A stretch of DNA of 64,000 nt from Dryas octopetala (Eukaryota > Streptophyta > Magnoliopsida > Rosales > Rosaceae): NCBI GenBank assembly GCA_963921425.1, contig OY992835.1:26239322-26303321 (forward strand). Direction: 5' to 3'. How positions within the stretch are numbered: position 1 is the first letter of the stretch; each line of letters opens with the position of its first letter. Both the position numbers and the translations under genes were made by a program. Shown in pieces: positions 10,846-22,856 of this stretch. The notes beneath the pieces are model-generated. The model made no database searches. It was not told where the DNA came from and was given only the letters and a program-made list of their open reading frames with translations.

Positions 10846-11457
10846 ATGGATCCTTCCCTGTGGGAATTTCTTGTCACCTGCCCTGAACAAGCCGTACTCC
10901 CTTATCCTTGGGAGCGATGCTTTGATGTTCTGGTTGGTCTCTCTCTCGATCTCTCCAGATCTCTCTCTCAGTCACTCGGTTTTTTTGAATTTTTATATGA
11001 TGTTTTTCATGGCTTGGTCATATATTTCTCGTGAAAATCGGAAATGTAACCTAAAATATTAAATATATTTTGATGATTGATGATGATCTACACCCAGGGG
11101 GTACTGATACATGTGTATGTGTGAGTGTTGCAGACACAAGTGTTGTTTTATAGGAACAGTCTGACGGGGACGATGATATTTGATCTAAGGCCTCGAGTAA
11201 ACCTTGGTGGAGGACTCTATAACATCAACACCATGTGGGATGAGCTGAGTAATTGGATGTCAATGATGAACAACGAGGTGGCTTGGTCTGCTACAGCGGC
11301 GAATCTGTTTAGCAGAAATATCAACGAGCATGACCAAGACACGCCTTTTCTCTTTACTACAAACTGCTGCAGTCTCAGTAGTGCCCGTGCTCATCTCACT
11401 TATCTCCTCCTCCCCCACCTTGTCACTCACTGCCCGCTCTGTGGCCAGTTTCTTTAA
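10846..11457 (+). CDS. Short WW-domain protein, CFL1-like
   Basis: Exon 1 10846-10932 and exon 2 11134-11457, joined in phase 0, give 136 residues. The WW-like module spans the junction: LPYPWERCFD then TQVLFYRNSLTGTMIFDLRP (about residues 19-50). The first Trp, the Tyr in FYRN and the final Pro are present, but the second WW tryptophan is Phe (MIFD). The C-terminus ends THCPLCGQFL, a CxxC that recalls the CPxC tail of CFL1 proteins. CFL1-type proteins regulate cuticle development by binding HD-ZIP IV factors; that role is known for the family and not shown here. Placement near a COL14-like gene supports the assignment, since the Arabidopsis pair is adjacent from memory. AATAAA at about 11502 may be the poly(A) signal. 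It is shorter than described CFL1 proteins and may be a reduced paralogue. Confidence 0.65.
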
Positions 11458-14400
11458 TTAATTCATTACCTGGGAATTTTGTAACATTATTGCCAAATCA
11501 TCAATAAAAGATCGAGTCTTTGCAATTTCATGACTACTCTCATCCTTATTCGTGTGATTTAATTTACATATGGTTATCAAGCAATTCATCTTAAGTTGTG
11601 ATTTTTGTCATATAATTTCTTCGAATCGACTAATTATTATGTATAATCGTAATATATGGTCATTTGGTGAACCAATTCACCTATTATAATATGTGTGGAT
11701 ATACCCTATAAGTATAAAACTATTGTCCGGCCATCATATTCCTACGGTAAGAGTGGTCTTGACGGTGGCCAAAGTAAGCGACCCCCTCGAACTCCAAAAT
11801 ATTGAATGTCCCTATCTTTATGGTTTGCCTTGAATTTCCAAAATTAATCACAAATCTGACCCTGTATAGACCCTGTATAGCACGTGAATCGGTTATACCA
11901 CACGTGACCATATTACAATTATATATTATATTTTTTCTTTAAAGCTATCTATGTTAATTATTATTTAGTGAGAAGCGGAGGATATTAAAATTAAAATGAG
12001 CATGTCGTACGTTCTACTAATTAGCTAGCTTTGACACTATATACATAATATTAACACAAGTACGTGTTAATTAGTTTATATGATTAATATATATGGCACG
12101 CAGAATATTGTCCAACTCATCCATTTAATATAAGAGTTCTGTTTCCTTTTGCATGGCCCAAGTGGCCCCATTACATTTGGACAATACATAAGGAAAACAT
12201 ATAGGGTAACTCGTACACACGTATATAACCTATAATTGACTACCCCATTTTTTATGACGTCAGGGTTTGTTGAAACTTTGCTGTTAATGCATGCAAATAA
12301 GTTGTTTTGTGATGCTACTAAAGAATTAAATTCATTTTCTTTTTTGAGTTCAAAATTTTTTGTTTACTTTTTCCTTCTTTTAGTTTTGCTGGGACAGCGG
12401 AGCTATAGCCTATTCATATAACACATATGCATGCCCTCATTAATAACGAATCTAGAAGGCTGTAGACCATATCCAGTACCTTACATAATTAATTAACGCT
12501 AGTTATATATATATCCACCAGGAAACGCTGAAGCATTTCAGATTTGAAAATTCACATGCAACGAAAACATGTGTCTTGTAGAACCCCTTATTGATGCAGT
12601 AGATTGCTGTAGCATTTAATTTGATATTATATATTTGCAAAATATAATATTAATTTATTATTTTTTGTTTGAATCTACATGCATGGATAACATGCAAGCT
12701 AGGCTAGCTCAGGATGAGTCGTTTCTTCACTGTCATTCTTCAATTTTATGGCTAGAAATTAATATTTATTACCTATTCAATTCATGTGGTCAAAAACCTT
12801 AATTAATTTTCCAACTTCTTTATATGGGATAATATCTACCCCAGTTTTCCCTTTAAGTAAGTTTTGCGGTTGGTACTGCATGCAAATCTGTTACATGTTT
12901 CCTCATTTTTACTCCTATAATTAATGACATTTATTATGAAATGTAAAACAAAGGTCATGCACTCATGCATATCTGTCATTAAGTCATTACTTAAATAAGC
13001 AAAAAGTTTGTTAGAAATTCAAAGTACAGAAAAAAAGGAAAAAAAGTTTTCAATTCAATGCATGCACCTACTGTTACATACAGAGTAAGCTTTAATTTCT
13101 GCATTCATGCATGGTTTTGGAGCAGATGGAATCCAATCAAAATGCTTCAACGTGTCGACCCTCAAAGGAAGACTCTGTGCTAGCTATATATGATATTGCC
13201 TGTTGCCTGATGTTAATAAAGCTCAGAATTAGTGAAATTTCCCTTCTTAATTAATAATTTACTAGAGTCTTTTTATTATTGTTAGTAGTTTCTCTGTTCT
13301 TACTAGTTTGGTATTGATGGCAATCTGCTCAAAAAAGGGTTTTTTTTTTTTTTTTTTGAGGGGAATTCCAGTATGCCATATTGCCATATTCAATTTCCAT
13401 TTAGTATATGCATGAGGTTTTCTTTTATTGGGTCAAAATCTGACTCAATATGATTAGGAATGCAGAGCAAGATGGAGTAAAGATAGATTTTGACCATTCT
13501 AATAGACTTTTCTTAACACATATTCTGCTTGTACACAACCATCATTTGAAGACAGGGTATATCCGTATATTGAAAAAAAAAAAATTAATGATTAATTCAA
13601 ATAAAGATGAAAATGTATATGAGGGTTATTGGATGACGAAAGCCTAATTGACTTTTGAAACATTAATGCTGGTGGTTTTATCACTAATTAGAGTTGAAAT
13701 CTCAGTCCTCTCTCCTAAATAAAGAAACGAAGCACTTGCTTCTGCTCTTTGAAGGAAAATCCTATACATGCGTTAATATTTTTCAATTCCTATATTTGCT
13801 TACACTGTTGAGTAAGATTGCGAACGATTGTCCGTACTAGTAATCACATTAACTATATACCTCATTAAAGGAATTTTTCTAAGAGGCTCAGTTATCAATC
13901 ACGAAAAACAAAGCCAATCTTTGTATGATTTGCCATACCAAATGCAAATGGTTCACACTTGACAGCATGTATCCTTTAATTAATTAGTCTTAGAGATGAA
14001 CTAGTTAGAAAGTGTTAAGACTATAAATTGTTTCCAAGTATTCCCTCATCAAAATTGTAGTTTTTGTTATGCTTTCTTCAAGGTAGAAAGTAGAAACCCA
14101 AGGACACAGAAGAATAAGGCAATACTGTTTCAGGTAAAGGGCCTCGTCTATACTCTATGCATGGGAATTTCCTCAATTTATTACTGAAATCATGAATGGT
14201 CCTTGTTCGATCAGGTGATATATATCCATATACAGAAATAGAATTTTGAGGAAGAAAATTCTTTTGTGCCCATCAAAGGGGTAATCACAGAAATCGATCT
14301 TTTTGCTAGCTTATGTTAAAAAGTCATTCATGATTATAATAGTTTCGATCCAGAATATGAGCATAGAGAAGTTTTAATTCCAAAATTGAAAACAGAATTA

Positions 14401-14539
14401 ACAAGAATTATTGCAATCAATGAATCCATATATATAAGAGCTGGAAAATGGAAAAGGAAAAGAAAGTCAAAGACTGGGGTGAAAAATTGCAAAAGAAAAG
14501 CAGAAAATTGAAAATGAGCATGAAGTAGTAACTAGAGTG
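11458..14539. other. Gene-poor AT-rich region
   Basis: Three kb without a recognised gene. Open frames of about 60 codons at 11720-11911, 12236-12421 and 13450-13647 show no family signature. Poly-T occurs near 13340 and poly-A near 13570. The 3' UTR of the GEM-like gene presumably occupies part of the right end. Confidence 0.5.
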
Positions 14540-15767
14540 CTAGTAGTCACCCTTGTCTGCAACTGCAACGGCTGGTTTGACTGCAAATCCAGAAGCTACG
14601 AAAGTTGAGATGGATTCCGTGAGATGCCTGGAAGCTTTTTCATAATTGACGAAGCCCATGAACCAGAAATCGTGGCCGTCCACAGTGAGAATCTGGATGT
14701 ACTTTTCAGTAGGGCTGTCCCTCATGAGCACTGGATTGACAGTTGCAATGTTTCCGAGAGGCAGCATGACCTTGTAGTAACTCCAAGTGACCTGACCAGA
14801 GGGGGCTGTGAAGGACAAGGGCCGGTCGCTGCAGAAAGCTGAATGCAGATTCGAGAGATAGAGGGTTCCAGCAACGGGTCCAGTGGATGTGGACAGGTAA
14901 CATGCGAATGACTTCTTCAGCTTCTCGTTGGGATACGTTGCAAATGTCTGCTTGTACAGAGCCTCAAATCCACCCCCTGTTATTGCTTTCGCTGTCAGGT
15001 TCATCTTCGCCCAAGCAGCTCCCGAAACAGATGTCCCCGTTTTAACTGACAGATCCAATCAATAACCATAATATCAGTGTAATTTCTTCCAATTAGATTA
15101 ATTACAGAATGAATAGATTCAACATACGGTTGTGCCAGATGTTGTTCGCCATGGACTCGGCCTTGTTGCTCCAGGAGTTGAAAACATGGAGCATGGACTC
15201 CATTGGGCCGTTGTTGGACTTCTCAACGGGCCTGTACTGGAGGTACGGATAGTGGAAGCTTTGGGCTTCATCTGTGGCACCTGCACCCCATAGTGCTGCT
15301 TTCTTGTTGTCTGGGTGGCAAGTTGGGACAGCAGGGTGGCCCATCACGTGAGTCCCCCATTTCTCTGCCTTGACGTCTTCATCACCAACTGTAATTGGTA
15401 CTGCAGAGGTGGACGAGCTTGATGGAACATCTTCATGATCATGACGTTCTTTCCCTTGCTCCGAAGGCCCTACTGTTTCTGGGTTTTGAGTTTGAGGTTG
15501 TGTTTCTTGGGTGCTTCCCTGCAATATTGATGAGGACGATGGCTGTGGTGTTTGATAGAAGGGATTTACTTCATGTGGTGTTTCATGGAAGGGATTTACT
15601 TCTTGTGGTGTGGGGTATTGGTTTTGGGGTTGTGGGTCTTGGGTTTTCAGCGATGGGGATGATGCCGAGAGTGCTTCGATGTAAGGGTTTGTTTCTTTTC
15701 CTGTGGGATCAGCTGCAGCAACAGAGGGGTATAGAGGTTGGGATTCTTGGTTGCTGTTGTTGTTCAT
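14540..15767 (-). CDS. GRAM-domain GEM-like protein (GER5 / ABA-responsive type)
   Basis: Exon 1 15767-15128 and exon 2 15045-14540 give about 381 residues. The core is clear: AEKWGTHVMGHPAVPTCHPDNKKAALWGA, then FHYPYLQYRPVEKS, then the GRAM domain from GGFEALYKQTF to WFMGFVNYEKA (about residues 240-355). GEM-like proteins are membrane-phosphoinositide-binding GRAM proteins; the GER5 clade responds to ABA and affects seed development and inflorescence. The first about 130 residues are Pro/Ser/Gln-rich and low complexity, with a tandemly repeated EVNPFxxTP unit, and make the protein longer than the roughly 270 residues I recall for Arabidopsis GER5. The intron interrupts HN-LKTGTSVSG. A TATA box lies about 120 bp upstream of the ATG. 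Confidence 0.92.
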
Positions 15768-17400
15768 TTTAGCAATGGAAATTCGAATGCTTCTGGGGAA
15801 GTTCTGGTGTGACTACTAGCTTTTGCTTTTCAATGTGGTTGCAAATTGCAATGCTTTTGCTTTTGGTTTAGGGAGGCGTTTTCTATATATAAGTATATAA
15901 CAAAGGAATGATTTACAGGGGAGACTTTCTAGAAGCAGATCAACACTCTTATTATACATATATCATATATGATATTTTAATTCAGATTTCGTACGCCAAA
16001 AAATATAATAATTCAGATTTCAAGAGGAGAGCGTCATCCATATAATTGATATATAATTTTCTAGGCCACTACGAGACATGTGAAAGCGAAAAGGTTGACT
16101 TGTCAATCCAAATACACGGTTTAGTAATGAGCGTTCAGGTTGAGAGGTTGCTTAACCGTGTTTTTTCATAAAGTTCCCATCTCTTGCCATAGTTTTTTTC
16201 TTTCTTCTCCTTCAACAACTGTGAGTCTAAGACTGCCTTAAGGCTTAAGCTTCTAGATAAGATATTTATTTTCAAAGTAAGCGACCATATATATATATAT
16301 ATCCATGTACTTTTATGTTATACATGGATACTCAAATCAGCATTTTCTAATTTCTAATACACATTGGAAAAATATGGCCAAAACCAAAAGTCAAATAAAA
16401 TGAAAAGAAAGAAGGAAAATCCATATTTGACCGGCAGTTGAAACGCTGCAATCCACCATTAGTTCGAGTTGAAACTCTTGGTAGTCCATTAATTGTTAAA
16501 AGCAATTAATTTGTTTAGGACATGACTTTCCCTACCTTTAGATGCTACCTCTACATGTCACGATGAGTGCCTATTTTGGACTGAAATTTCAAAAAAAAAA
16601 ATCAATAAGAGCAATTTTTTTTGTTATATTGTAGAGAATAATTCTACACCTAGTTTAATCATAATCTTTACTTTACTCACTCTCACCATTTAAGCTAACT
16701 CCTAGAATATGAGCAATTTGAAGCGAGAAGAATATTATTATTGAGGAATGCTAGTTTTTTTTTTTTTTTTTGTCTTCTTCTGTCTTTATTCTTGTCCTAA
16801 TTACGCAGTATATACACATGATCGAAACCATTTATTTTCTAAATCATTATTGAAAGATTATTTTTTTAAAAAATATATATATAATCATTTAATTATTATC
16901 AAATAAATAGATTGTAATAGTTAAATTACTAAATAATTTTGATTAGTTAATTTTTTACAGAAATTATCTTTCAAAGAGTAATCTAAAAAATCAACGAATT
17001 TAATCATAAGTTTATGATGCGAAATGAAAAGAGAGAAGTTAGCTAACATTTCTCTTGTTGTTTTGGTTGCCAATCGGAGACCATTCAATTAAGACCTTCT
17101 TTGTATTGGGCCTTTTAATTCAGCTCCAAAGCATATTGGGCCTTGCAATATATGTGACTATCATATATTGCAAAAGGAAGCCCAAGAAAGAATGGGTCCG
17201 AGTTCTGAGTCCGCAAACATGGCGATTTGTGAGCTGCCCAGTTGGTTAAAGACGGTTAGTTAGTCCATCTGCCCTCCAACGATATTTCTATTATATTTTG
17301 TCGTTGAATCAGTACCCCACACAGCCAAAATAGCATCGTGTCAAAACATAATTAGAAACAGGCTGGCGATAACAAAATGTAGGACCCAGGACCCACACTG
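15768..17400. other. Intergenic region between divergent GEM-like and CYSTM genes
   Basis: Shared upstream DNA of two divergent genes. It holds the GEM-like TATA box near the left end and two TGGGCC site II motifs at 17106 and 17136, about 360-390 bp before the CYSTM start. The middle is AT-rich with poly-A/T runs and no gene. Confidence 0.5.
15883..15891 (-). promoter_or_regulatory. TATA box of the GEM-like gene
   Basis: On the minus strand this reads TATATATAG, 116-124 bp upstream of the start codon at 15767, a usual distance for a plant TATA box plus a leader of about 85-90 nt. Confidence 0.5.
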
Positions 17401-17410
17401 TATATAATAA
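17401..17410 (+). promoter_or_regulatory. TATA box of the CYSTM gene
   Basis: TATATAATAA lies 89-98 bp upstream of the ATG at 17499 and directly before the probable leader. Confidence 0.5.
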
Positions 17411-17498
17411 GTTCGAATTCTCACCTAAATAATGATCCGATTGAACGACCCGACCGCTGCACAGAAGAGAATAGAGCTACGAAGGAGAGTTGAGAAAG

Positions 17499-19230
17499 AT
17501 GAGTTACCAGAGAGCTCCTCAAGAACCCTACCCGCCACCACCAGGTATCAGAAACAGACTGACTTCCTTTATTATTTTTCTTTCAACAAAGTCAAATATT
17601 TCCAATTCGGCTATTGAATTGCTCGATTAATTTTTTTTTTTGGTAATAAAGGGTACCCGTATCCACCACCGCCGCCACCGGGGTACCCGTCAGCGCCACC
17701 GCCGCCGCCGTACGAAGGGTACCCACAACCTGGGTATCCTCAAGGATACGGGCCGCCCCCACCAGGACCACCACCTCCGCCGTACGAGGGGTACCAAGGG
17801 TACTTCAATGAGGGGTACCCTCCACCGCCTCCGCCTCCTCATCCTCATCATCAGCAATACCCGCAATACCAGCACTATCACTATGAGCATCACAATTACC
17901 AAGAACAAGATGGTTGCATGTCCTTCTTACGAGGCTGGTATGCATTGCTCCTTCTCTACTCCCTACCCTCCATTTCAGATTCCCTTTCCCTGTTCCTTGT
18001 ACTTTTAATTATATAAACACCCCTCATTCATCCCTGCAAATTGGACATGATTAAGTTTATGTCATTTATATTCAAGCTCCTAACTTTTAATGGGGTTGTT
18101 CTTGTACATGAAGAAAGGTTTTTCACTTTACTTTTTATGGGATGTCCAAGTAGTTTAATTAGTGAAATCTCTGGACTTGAATTCCCAAGGTAGTGAAATC
18201 CCCAAGGTGAAGCTCCAAGTAGCCCTTCATCCTTCCCCATGTACTATGCTATATTTGACTTAGCTGATTTACTAGTTTTGATATCTGTGGAAAGTTTGAG
18301 CCTTTTTCCACATTGGGTACTGGAACAGAAAAACCAGTCAATTAGATTGCTATACATTACCTCACGGATATCAAATTGGTTGTAATCCTGTTCTGTACTC
18401 CAAATATTGTGCACAGCAGCTCAGAGTCCTCTGAGAAACATGAGTACAACATGTTGCTTTTCATTTTCTCCCCTTAGATATGGACATTCTTCCAGGATCA
18501 CACTCTTCACATGAATGGTGGCACACTGTTCATTTATAAGCTAAGCAATTTTAAAGTTTAACCTTCCATAGTCAAATCACGAAAAACGAACCTTATTGCT
18601 AGAAGTTGTCAATTGAACAAAAGTAGATCATGTGTTCTTTACAATACAGAATTACAAAGGGGTATGTAGCTTTCAGGCGTTAGTTAATTCCTATATGGTC
18701 TCTCTTAAAACCTTATAGGGCTCTTTTCATCCAAAAATGTTTGAAGGATAACTTAAGTCATTGAGATGGAGGAATTTCCAGCTAGATACAATTCATTGAG
18801 CTTGTCCAACAGCAGCACCCTACACAAACAAGATTCTGGTGACTAATCTTGATATGTTTTGATCTGCCTTTGGTTTGCTAGATTATTCTTATACTATCAT
18901 TTGGGAGTATGTAAAAGCTTACATTTCTTACTTCTTAAGTCATTGAGATTGAGGAATTTCCAGCTAGATACAATTCATTGAGCTTGTCCAACGGCAGCAC
19001 CCTACACAAACAAGATTCTGGTGACTAATCTTGATATGTTTTGATTTGCCTTTGGTTTGCTAGATTATTCTTATACTATCATTTGGGAGTATGTAAAAGC
19101 TTACATTTCTTACTTCTTTTGGTTTTTCTTTTGTATGAGAAGGGAACTAATTAGTTCTTTGTTTTACATGTGCAGTTTGGCTGCGCTATGCTGCTGTTGC
19201 TTGTTGGAGGAGTGCTGCTTCTTCTTTTGA
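17499..19230 (+). CDS. Cysteine-rich transmembrane module (CYSTM) protein
   Basis: Exons 17499-17544, 17652-17937 and 19176-19230 give 128 residues. The N-terminal two thirds is Pro/Gly/Tyr-rich (PPPPG-YPYPPPPPPGYP, repeated YEGYP/GYPQ units) followed by a His-rich stretch (HPHHQQYPQYQHYHYEHHNY). The last exon encodes LAALCCCCLLEECCFF, the palmitoylatable Cys-rich membrane module that defines CYSTM proteins. These are small plasma-membrane-associated stress proteins, sometimes linked to redox or pathogen responses. The first exon is short (15 codons plus one base) and the Cys module sits alone in the last exon, as is usual for this family. Intron 2 is 1.24 kb and contains a tandem duplication. 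Confidence 0.88.
18752..19117 (+). repeat. Tandem duplication of about 182 bp inside the CYSTM intron
   Basis: The segment from 18752 (CTTAAGTCATTGAGATGGAG) is repeated from 18934 with about three substitutions and ends near 19117. The copies abut directly. The near identity implies a recent event. The second copy ends about 60 bp before the exon 3 acceptor, so branch-point-like sequence is duplicated too. Confidence 0.93.
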
Positions 19231-20353
19231 TGATAATAGATATGCATTGTTTCTAAAGCTTGCATGTCCTTGATGCTATGTGTAGATCGACGAATACTGC
19301 ACCTGAGCGACTTCTATAGATTTTGCATGCAAGTATACGGGTATGCAAGTTATGTTGTAGCCTTGTATGTGATTGTCAATATGGTTTTTGGAATGGTTTA
19401 TGACTTTATGGGGGGAAAGGGCAAAAGAAAAAAAAATATTGATTTATGGGGTATTTTCGTTTATGTAGTGTTCTATCCTAGAACTTGTGAACACACATTT
19501 GCAAGAAGTACAGATCTGGCGTGTAGTTATGTATCCTTGTAATATCTTATTGAAGATTTTCTGATCATCCACCTGCCTGGAATCTGGATAAGAACACAAT
19601 TATCGACGCTTGAAGTGGTTTTCTAAATAATACACAGGCCCCCTGTGAGCTGGAGCCTGGAGGTGAAAGGTGAATTAATCTCGATGCGTGATGGGGTCTA
19701 ATCAGCCGTAGGAATCAATACCTTAATATTTTATAATAATACAATATCTTGAAACTTTCTTTGGCATTTTGCATTTTCAGTACTTTATAATTTCCATGAG
19801 TAATTAGATCATGATAACGTGATATGAATGAACAATTGAACATGCCATGGTGATGGTATCCTATCCTGAAAGTTTCTTGCTAGGCATGCAGTTGGGTATG
19901 TAATGTATGCGCCTCTGCATTTTGTTGCTTACTTCCAGCTCCACCATGCAACCCACCCACTGAGTTTCTATGCTTTAAGTATTCATTGACCTATTCCGTC
20001 TTCTAAGTAACCAAGCTCATGTAAGTTTTCACCTTCAAGAATCAAGATGCAAAGTACCATGCTTACACTAATATCTCGTTATCAAAACAAGGATGGACTC
20101 AATCCCCCTCCGCACTTGTGCATCTTGATAACGAGATGACAGCGCTTGGAAAAGGATATCAAGGAGACCCAATTGGAATACTGGTACGAATCTATTCATA
20201 ACATCATAGATTACAGCAGCCAATCTCTTTTAATTTAAGCAAGTTATCGCTAACTCACAATTGGACTAAAATCCACTAATCAGTTCGCCTAACCAAAGTA
20301 CAAACTACTTGCTACCAAGAAAAAAATGACAGCCTAAACAGCAAAAAATGCAC
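19231..20353. other. Region between two convergent genes
   Basis: Carries the 3' UTR of the CYSTM gene (+) and of AFB2 (-). It holds an inverted repeat at 20041-20137. The open frame at 19264-19542 is most likely 3' UTR and has no family signature. Confidence 0.5.
20041..20137. repeat. Nested inverted repeats capable of a hairpin
   Basis: ATCTCGTTATCAA at 20073-20085 is the exact reverse complement of TTGATAACGAGAT at 20125-20137. ATCAAGATGCA at 20041-20051 pairs exactly with TGCATCTTGAT at 20120-20130. The right arms overlap, so the two pairings exclude each other. It lies about 215 bp beyond the AFB2 stop codon, probably within or just after its 3' UTR. Confidence 0.75.
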
Positions 20354-22856
20354 CTACAGAGTCCACACAAAGTCCGGTGTATCTTTCCTTGGCCCTACTA
20401 ATGTGCGATACAGGTACATCTTCTCCACCCTTTGTTCATCAAGGCTAAAATCCATCTGATCATTTTCATTTATGATCTCCACGTTAACCCTTGGCATCTT
20501 CTGTGCGAGTGACTTGCAGCCTCCAAGACTAATTTCACAGGACGACATCCAAAGGGATCGCATTGTTTCATACTTTCCCACGTCCTCTAGAAGTGCCCTG
20601 TCACCAAAGGGGCTGTCCCAGATCTCAAGCTTCCGAAGCTTCTTGCATCCATTCAACACATAAAGCATGCCTTTGTCGCTGCCCCCAGCAAATGCAATAG
20701 AAAGCATTTCAAGCTGCTCAGCATACATTCCAATATAAAGGAAAACCTTGTCGGTCAAGAGGCCAGAGAGTGACAACCGCCTAACATTTTTGCATGCCTG
20801 AACAATTGCCCCAAAACCTTCATCCAGTGGCTGCATGGTGACAGGGTCAGGTTTAGTAGGTTCAAGGATGCACAACCTGAAACGTATAAAATTTGGGCAG
20901 TTTTTGGCCACAGTTATGAGGGCAGCATTAGTCATCTGCTGGCAGAAGTAAAGCAATGAATGAAGCTTTGGGCAACCAGCGGAGATGGCAACAAGGCCTT
21001 CTTCTGTTACAGCAGCATGCCCAACTCCAAATGGGTCAGAAGGAAAAACTCTCAATTCCTGCAATTCTTTACAAGTTGAAGCTACAACTCCTAGTCCTTT
21101 ATCTCCAATGCAATCTAGTATCTGCATGCATAAAGAAATCATTTTCAATCATTTTTGTTGTACAGAAACAACATAAGAGTCTGAATAAAAAATTATTGAA
21201 AGAGCATACCCATAAGCGCTGAAGCTTCCCACAGTGGCGAATTAGCTTTATGAGCTCACTGCAATGGACCCCCGGAGCATAGCTGAGGTTCAAAGATATC
21301 AGGTTTGAGCATATAGGGTAAATAGCTGGCAGACAGCGAGGACCAACCTCCAAGAACCCTGACAAGCTCCTAATTGATTTACATTTGAGAATAGCAGCCT
21401 TCAGTTTGTTGTAGGTTTCAGAATCAGGATCTACGACATAAGACCCAGTGCCCAAATCCACTAGTTGAGGCGCTCGCAACAATATTTTTTGAAGAGTGTC
21501 AGGTGGTACTGAACGGTTTACCCTTAGGACTTTGAGGTTAGGAGATCTGGCCACAAGTCTCTCAAGAGCTGCCAAATTAATTTCTCCTTTGAGGCATGCA
21601 AAATTCAGGGACACAAGAGATGTACAGTTGTCGGGAAAGAAGCTAAGCCACTGGCCTCTATGATCATCAATATCATTTTCCTGCAGATCCAGCTCCCTAA
21701 GAAACCTATGTAGAAGAAATATTCGAATTAGTTCAGCACATAATAAATCCAGACAAACTCATTCTGTTTTTTATAACAAAAAACTCAACTCATTCATGTA
21801 ACATAACTTTCTCTCCTCAATTTTAAAAACCTGTTAACTAATCGCTTGTTCCAAAAATAATATAATCAGCATATAAGCTCCGGGGCACAGTTTAATTGTT
21901 TTGTCATTGACAACAAACAATCATATTTAAAATTCCAAAATACAACAGATGAAAGAATACATTTGCCGTTTGTCAGATCAATGACATTTGTTGCAACCGT
22001 TTATATCCAAGCAAAGTATACATGTACTGGTGAAAATTTGAAATCACAGACAGTTGACAAATATTATATAGATGCAAGATACTAACTATAAAAAGAAAAA
22101 AAAATTGGATGGCCCGGATTGGTAAACAACAAACAAGTCAATCATAAAAACAATAGCAATTGAACTGAACATTTAAGGTAAAACTAAGAAAGTCACAACA
22201 TCAACTAAAAAGTCAAAAGAGGGTCTAATAGCACATTCGTAAATAAACCCACAAACAAGTCTAAAAATAGTCCCTATATTGGGCATGTAAAAGTAAAACA
22301 AGCAAGAAAAGCAAAAACAAATCCGGATTAAGAAAACAATAAGGGGAAATCACATTCTTCACACTTGATTTAAGAAATATTAGCAAAAAAACAAGTGATG
22401 TTACCTGCAATTGGCAGCTATAGCAGCAAGGCCATCGGTGGTAAAGCCTTCGCAGCTAACGAGAACCAAAGACTTGAAATTGAGAAAGGACCTGGAAAGC
22501 AGCTCAAGGCTTTCATCGGAGACCAGCATCCTCTTGAGCCTGAGCTCCTCCAAGGCGACACGGCTGTCAGCCAGAGCTTCAATCCAGGGAAGAACAAAAC
22601 CTCCCCAGTCATGAGGGACCAAATTGAAGTCGGCGAAGTGAGGCTTTCCTTTCAAAGTAAGGGACTTTAGACCTGGAAACCTAGCAATCACTCTCTCTGG
22701 GCTGATCGCATAGCAATTCCCTATGAACACTCTCTGCCTACTAAACCTTTCTATTCTGTACCACGATTTGCACACCAACGACACCGCGTTTCGGTCCCGC
22801 TGCGACGTCACGAAGTCGAATATGTGCTCTATTACCTCGTCTGGAAAGTAATTCAT
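20354..22856 (-). CDS. AFB2: Auxin receptor F-box protein, TIR1/AFB2 class
   Basis: F-box subunit of an SCF ubiquitin ligase that binds auxin and Aux/IAA degrons; nuclear. Exons 22856-22405, 21705-21210 and 21121-20354 give 571 residues, close to AFB2 (575). The ATG at 22856 begins [21 protein letters not shown], the F-box, as in AFB2. Leucine-rich repeats follow ([85 protein letters not shown]), ending in DTPDFVWTL. Exon 3 contains a near-perfect miR393 site. In a TIR1-versus-AFB2 choice, the start MNYF and the spelling NPHDWGG-type region fit AFB2/AFB3. A CT/GA microsatellite lies 130-150 bp upstream of the ATG, in the probable leader. Confidence 0.96.
20548..20569 (-). promoter_or_regulatory. 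miR393 target site in AFB2 exon 3
   Basis: The plus strand reads TCCAAAGGGATCGCATTG then TTTC, matching the miR393 sequence itself except near its 3' end, so the minus-strand mRNA is complementary. It encodes ETMRSLW. miR393 cleavage of TIR1, AFB2 and AFB3 at this position is established in Arabidopsis. Mismatches fall at the microRNA 3' end, where they are tolerated. Confidence 0.93.

Noticed and set aside
11720..11911. 63-codon minus-strand frame with a retroelement-like feel
   Set aside because: No protease, RT or gag motif, and flanks show no LTR; kept only as intergenic.
17640..18008. Arg/His-rich frame opposite in phase to the CYSTM exon
   Set aside because: Shadow of the Pro-rich exon in another frame, which produces Arg/Thr/His repeats.
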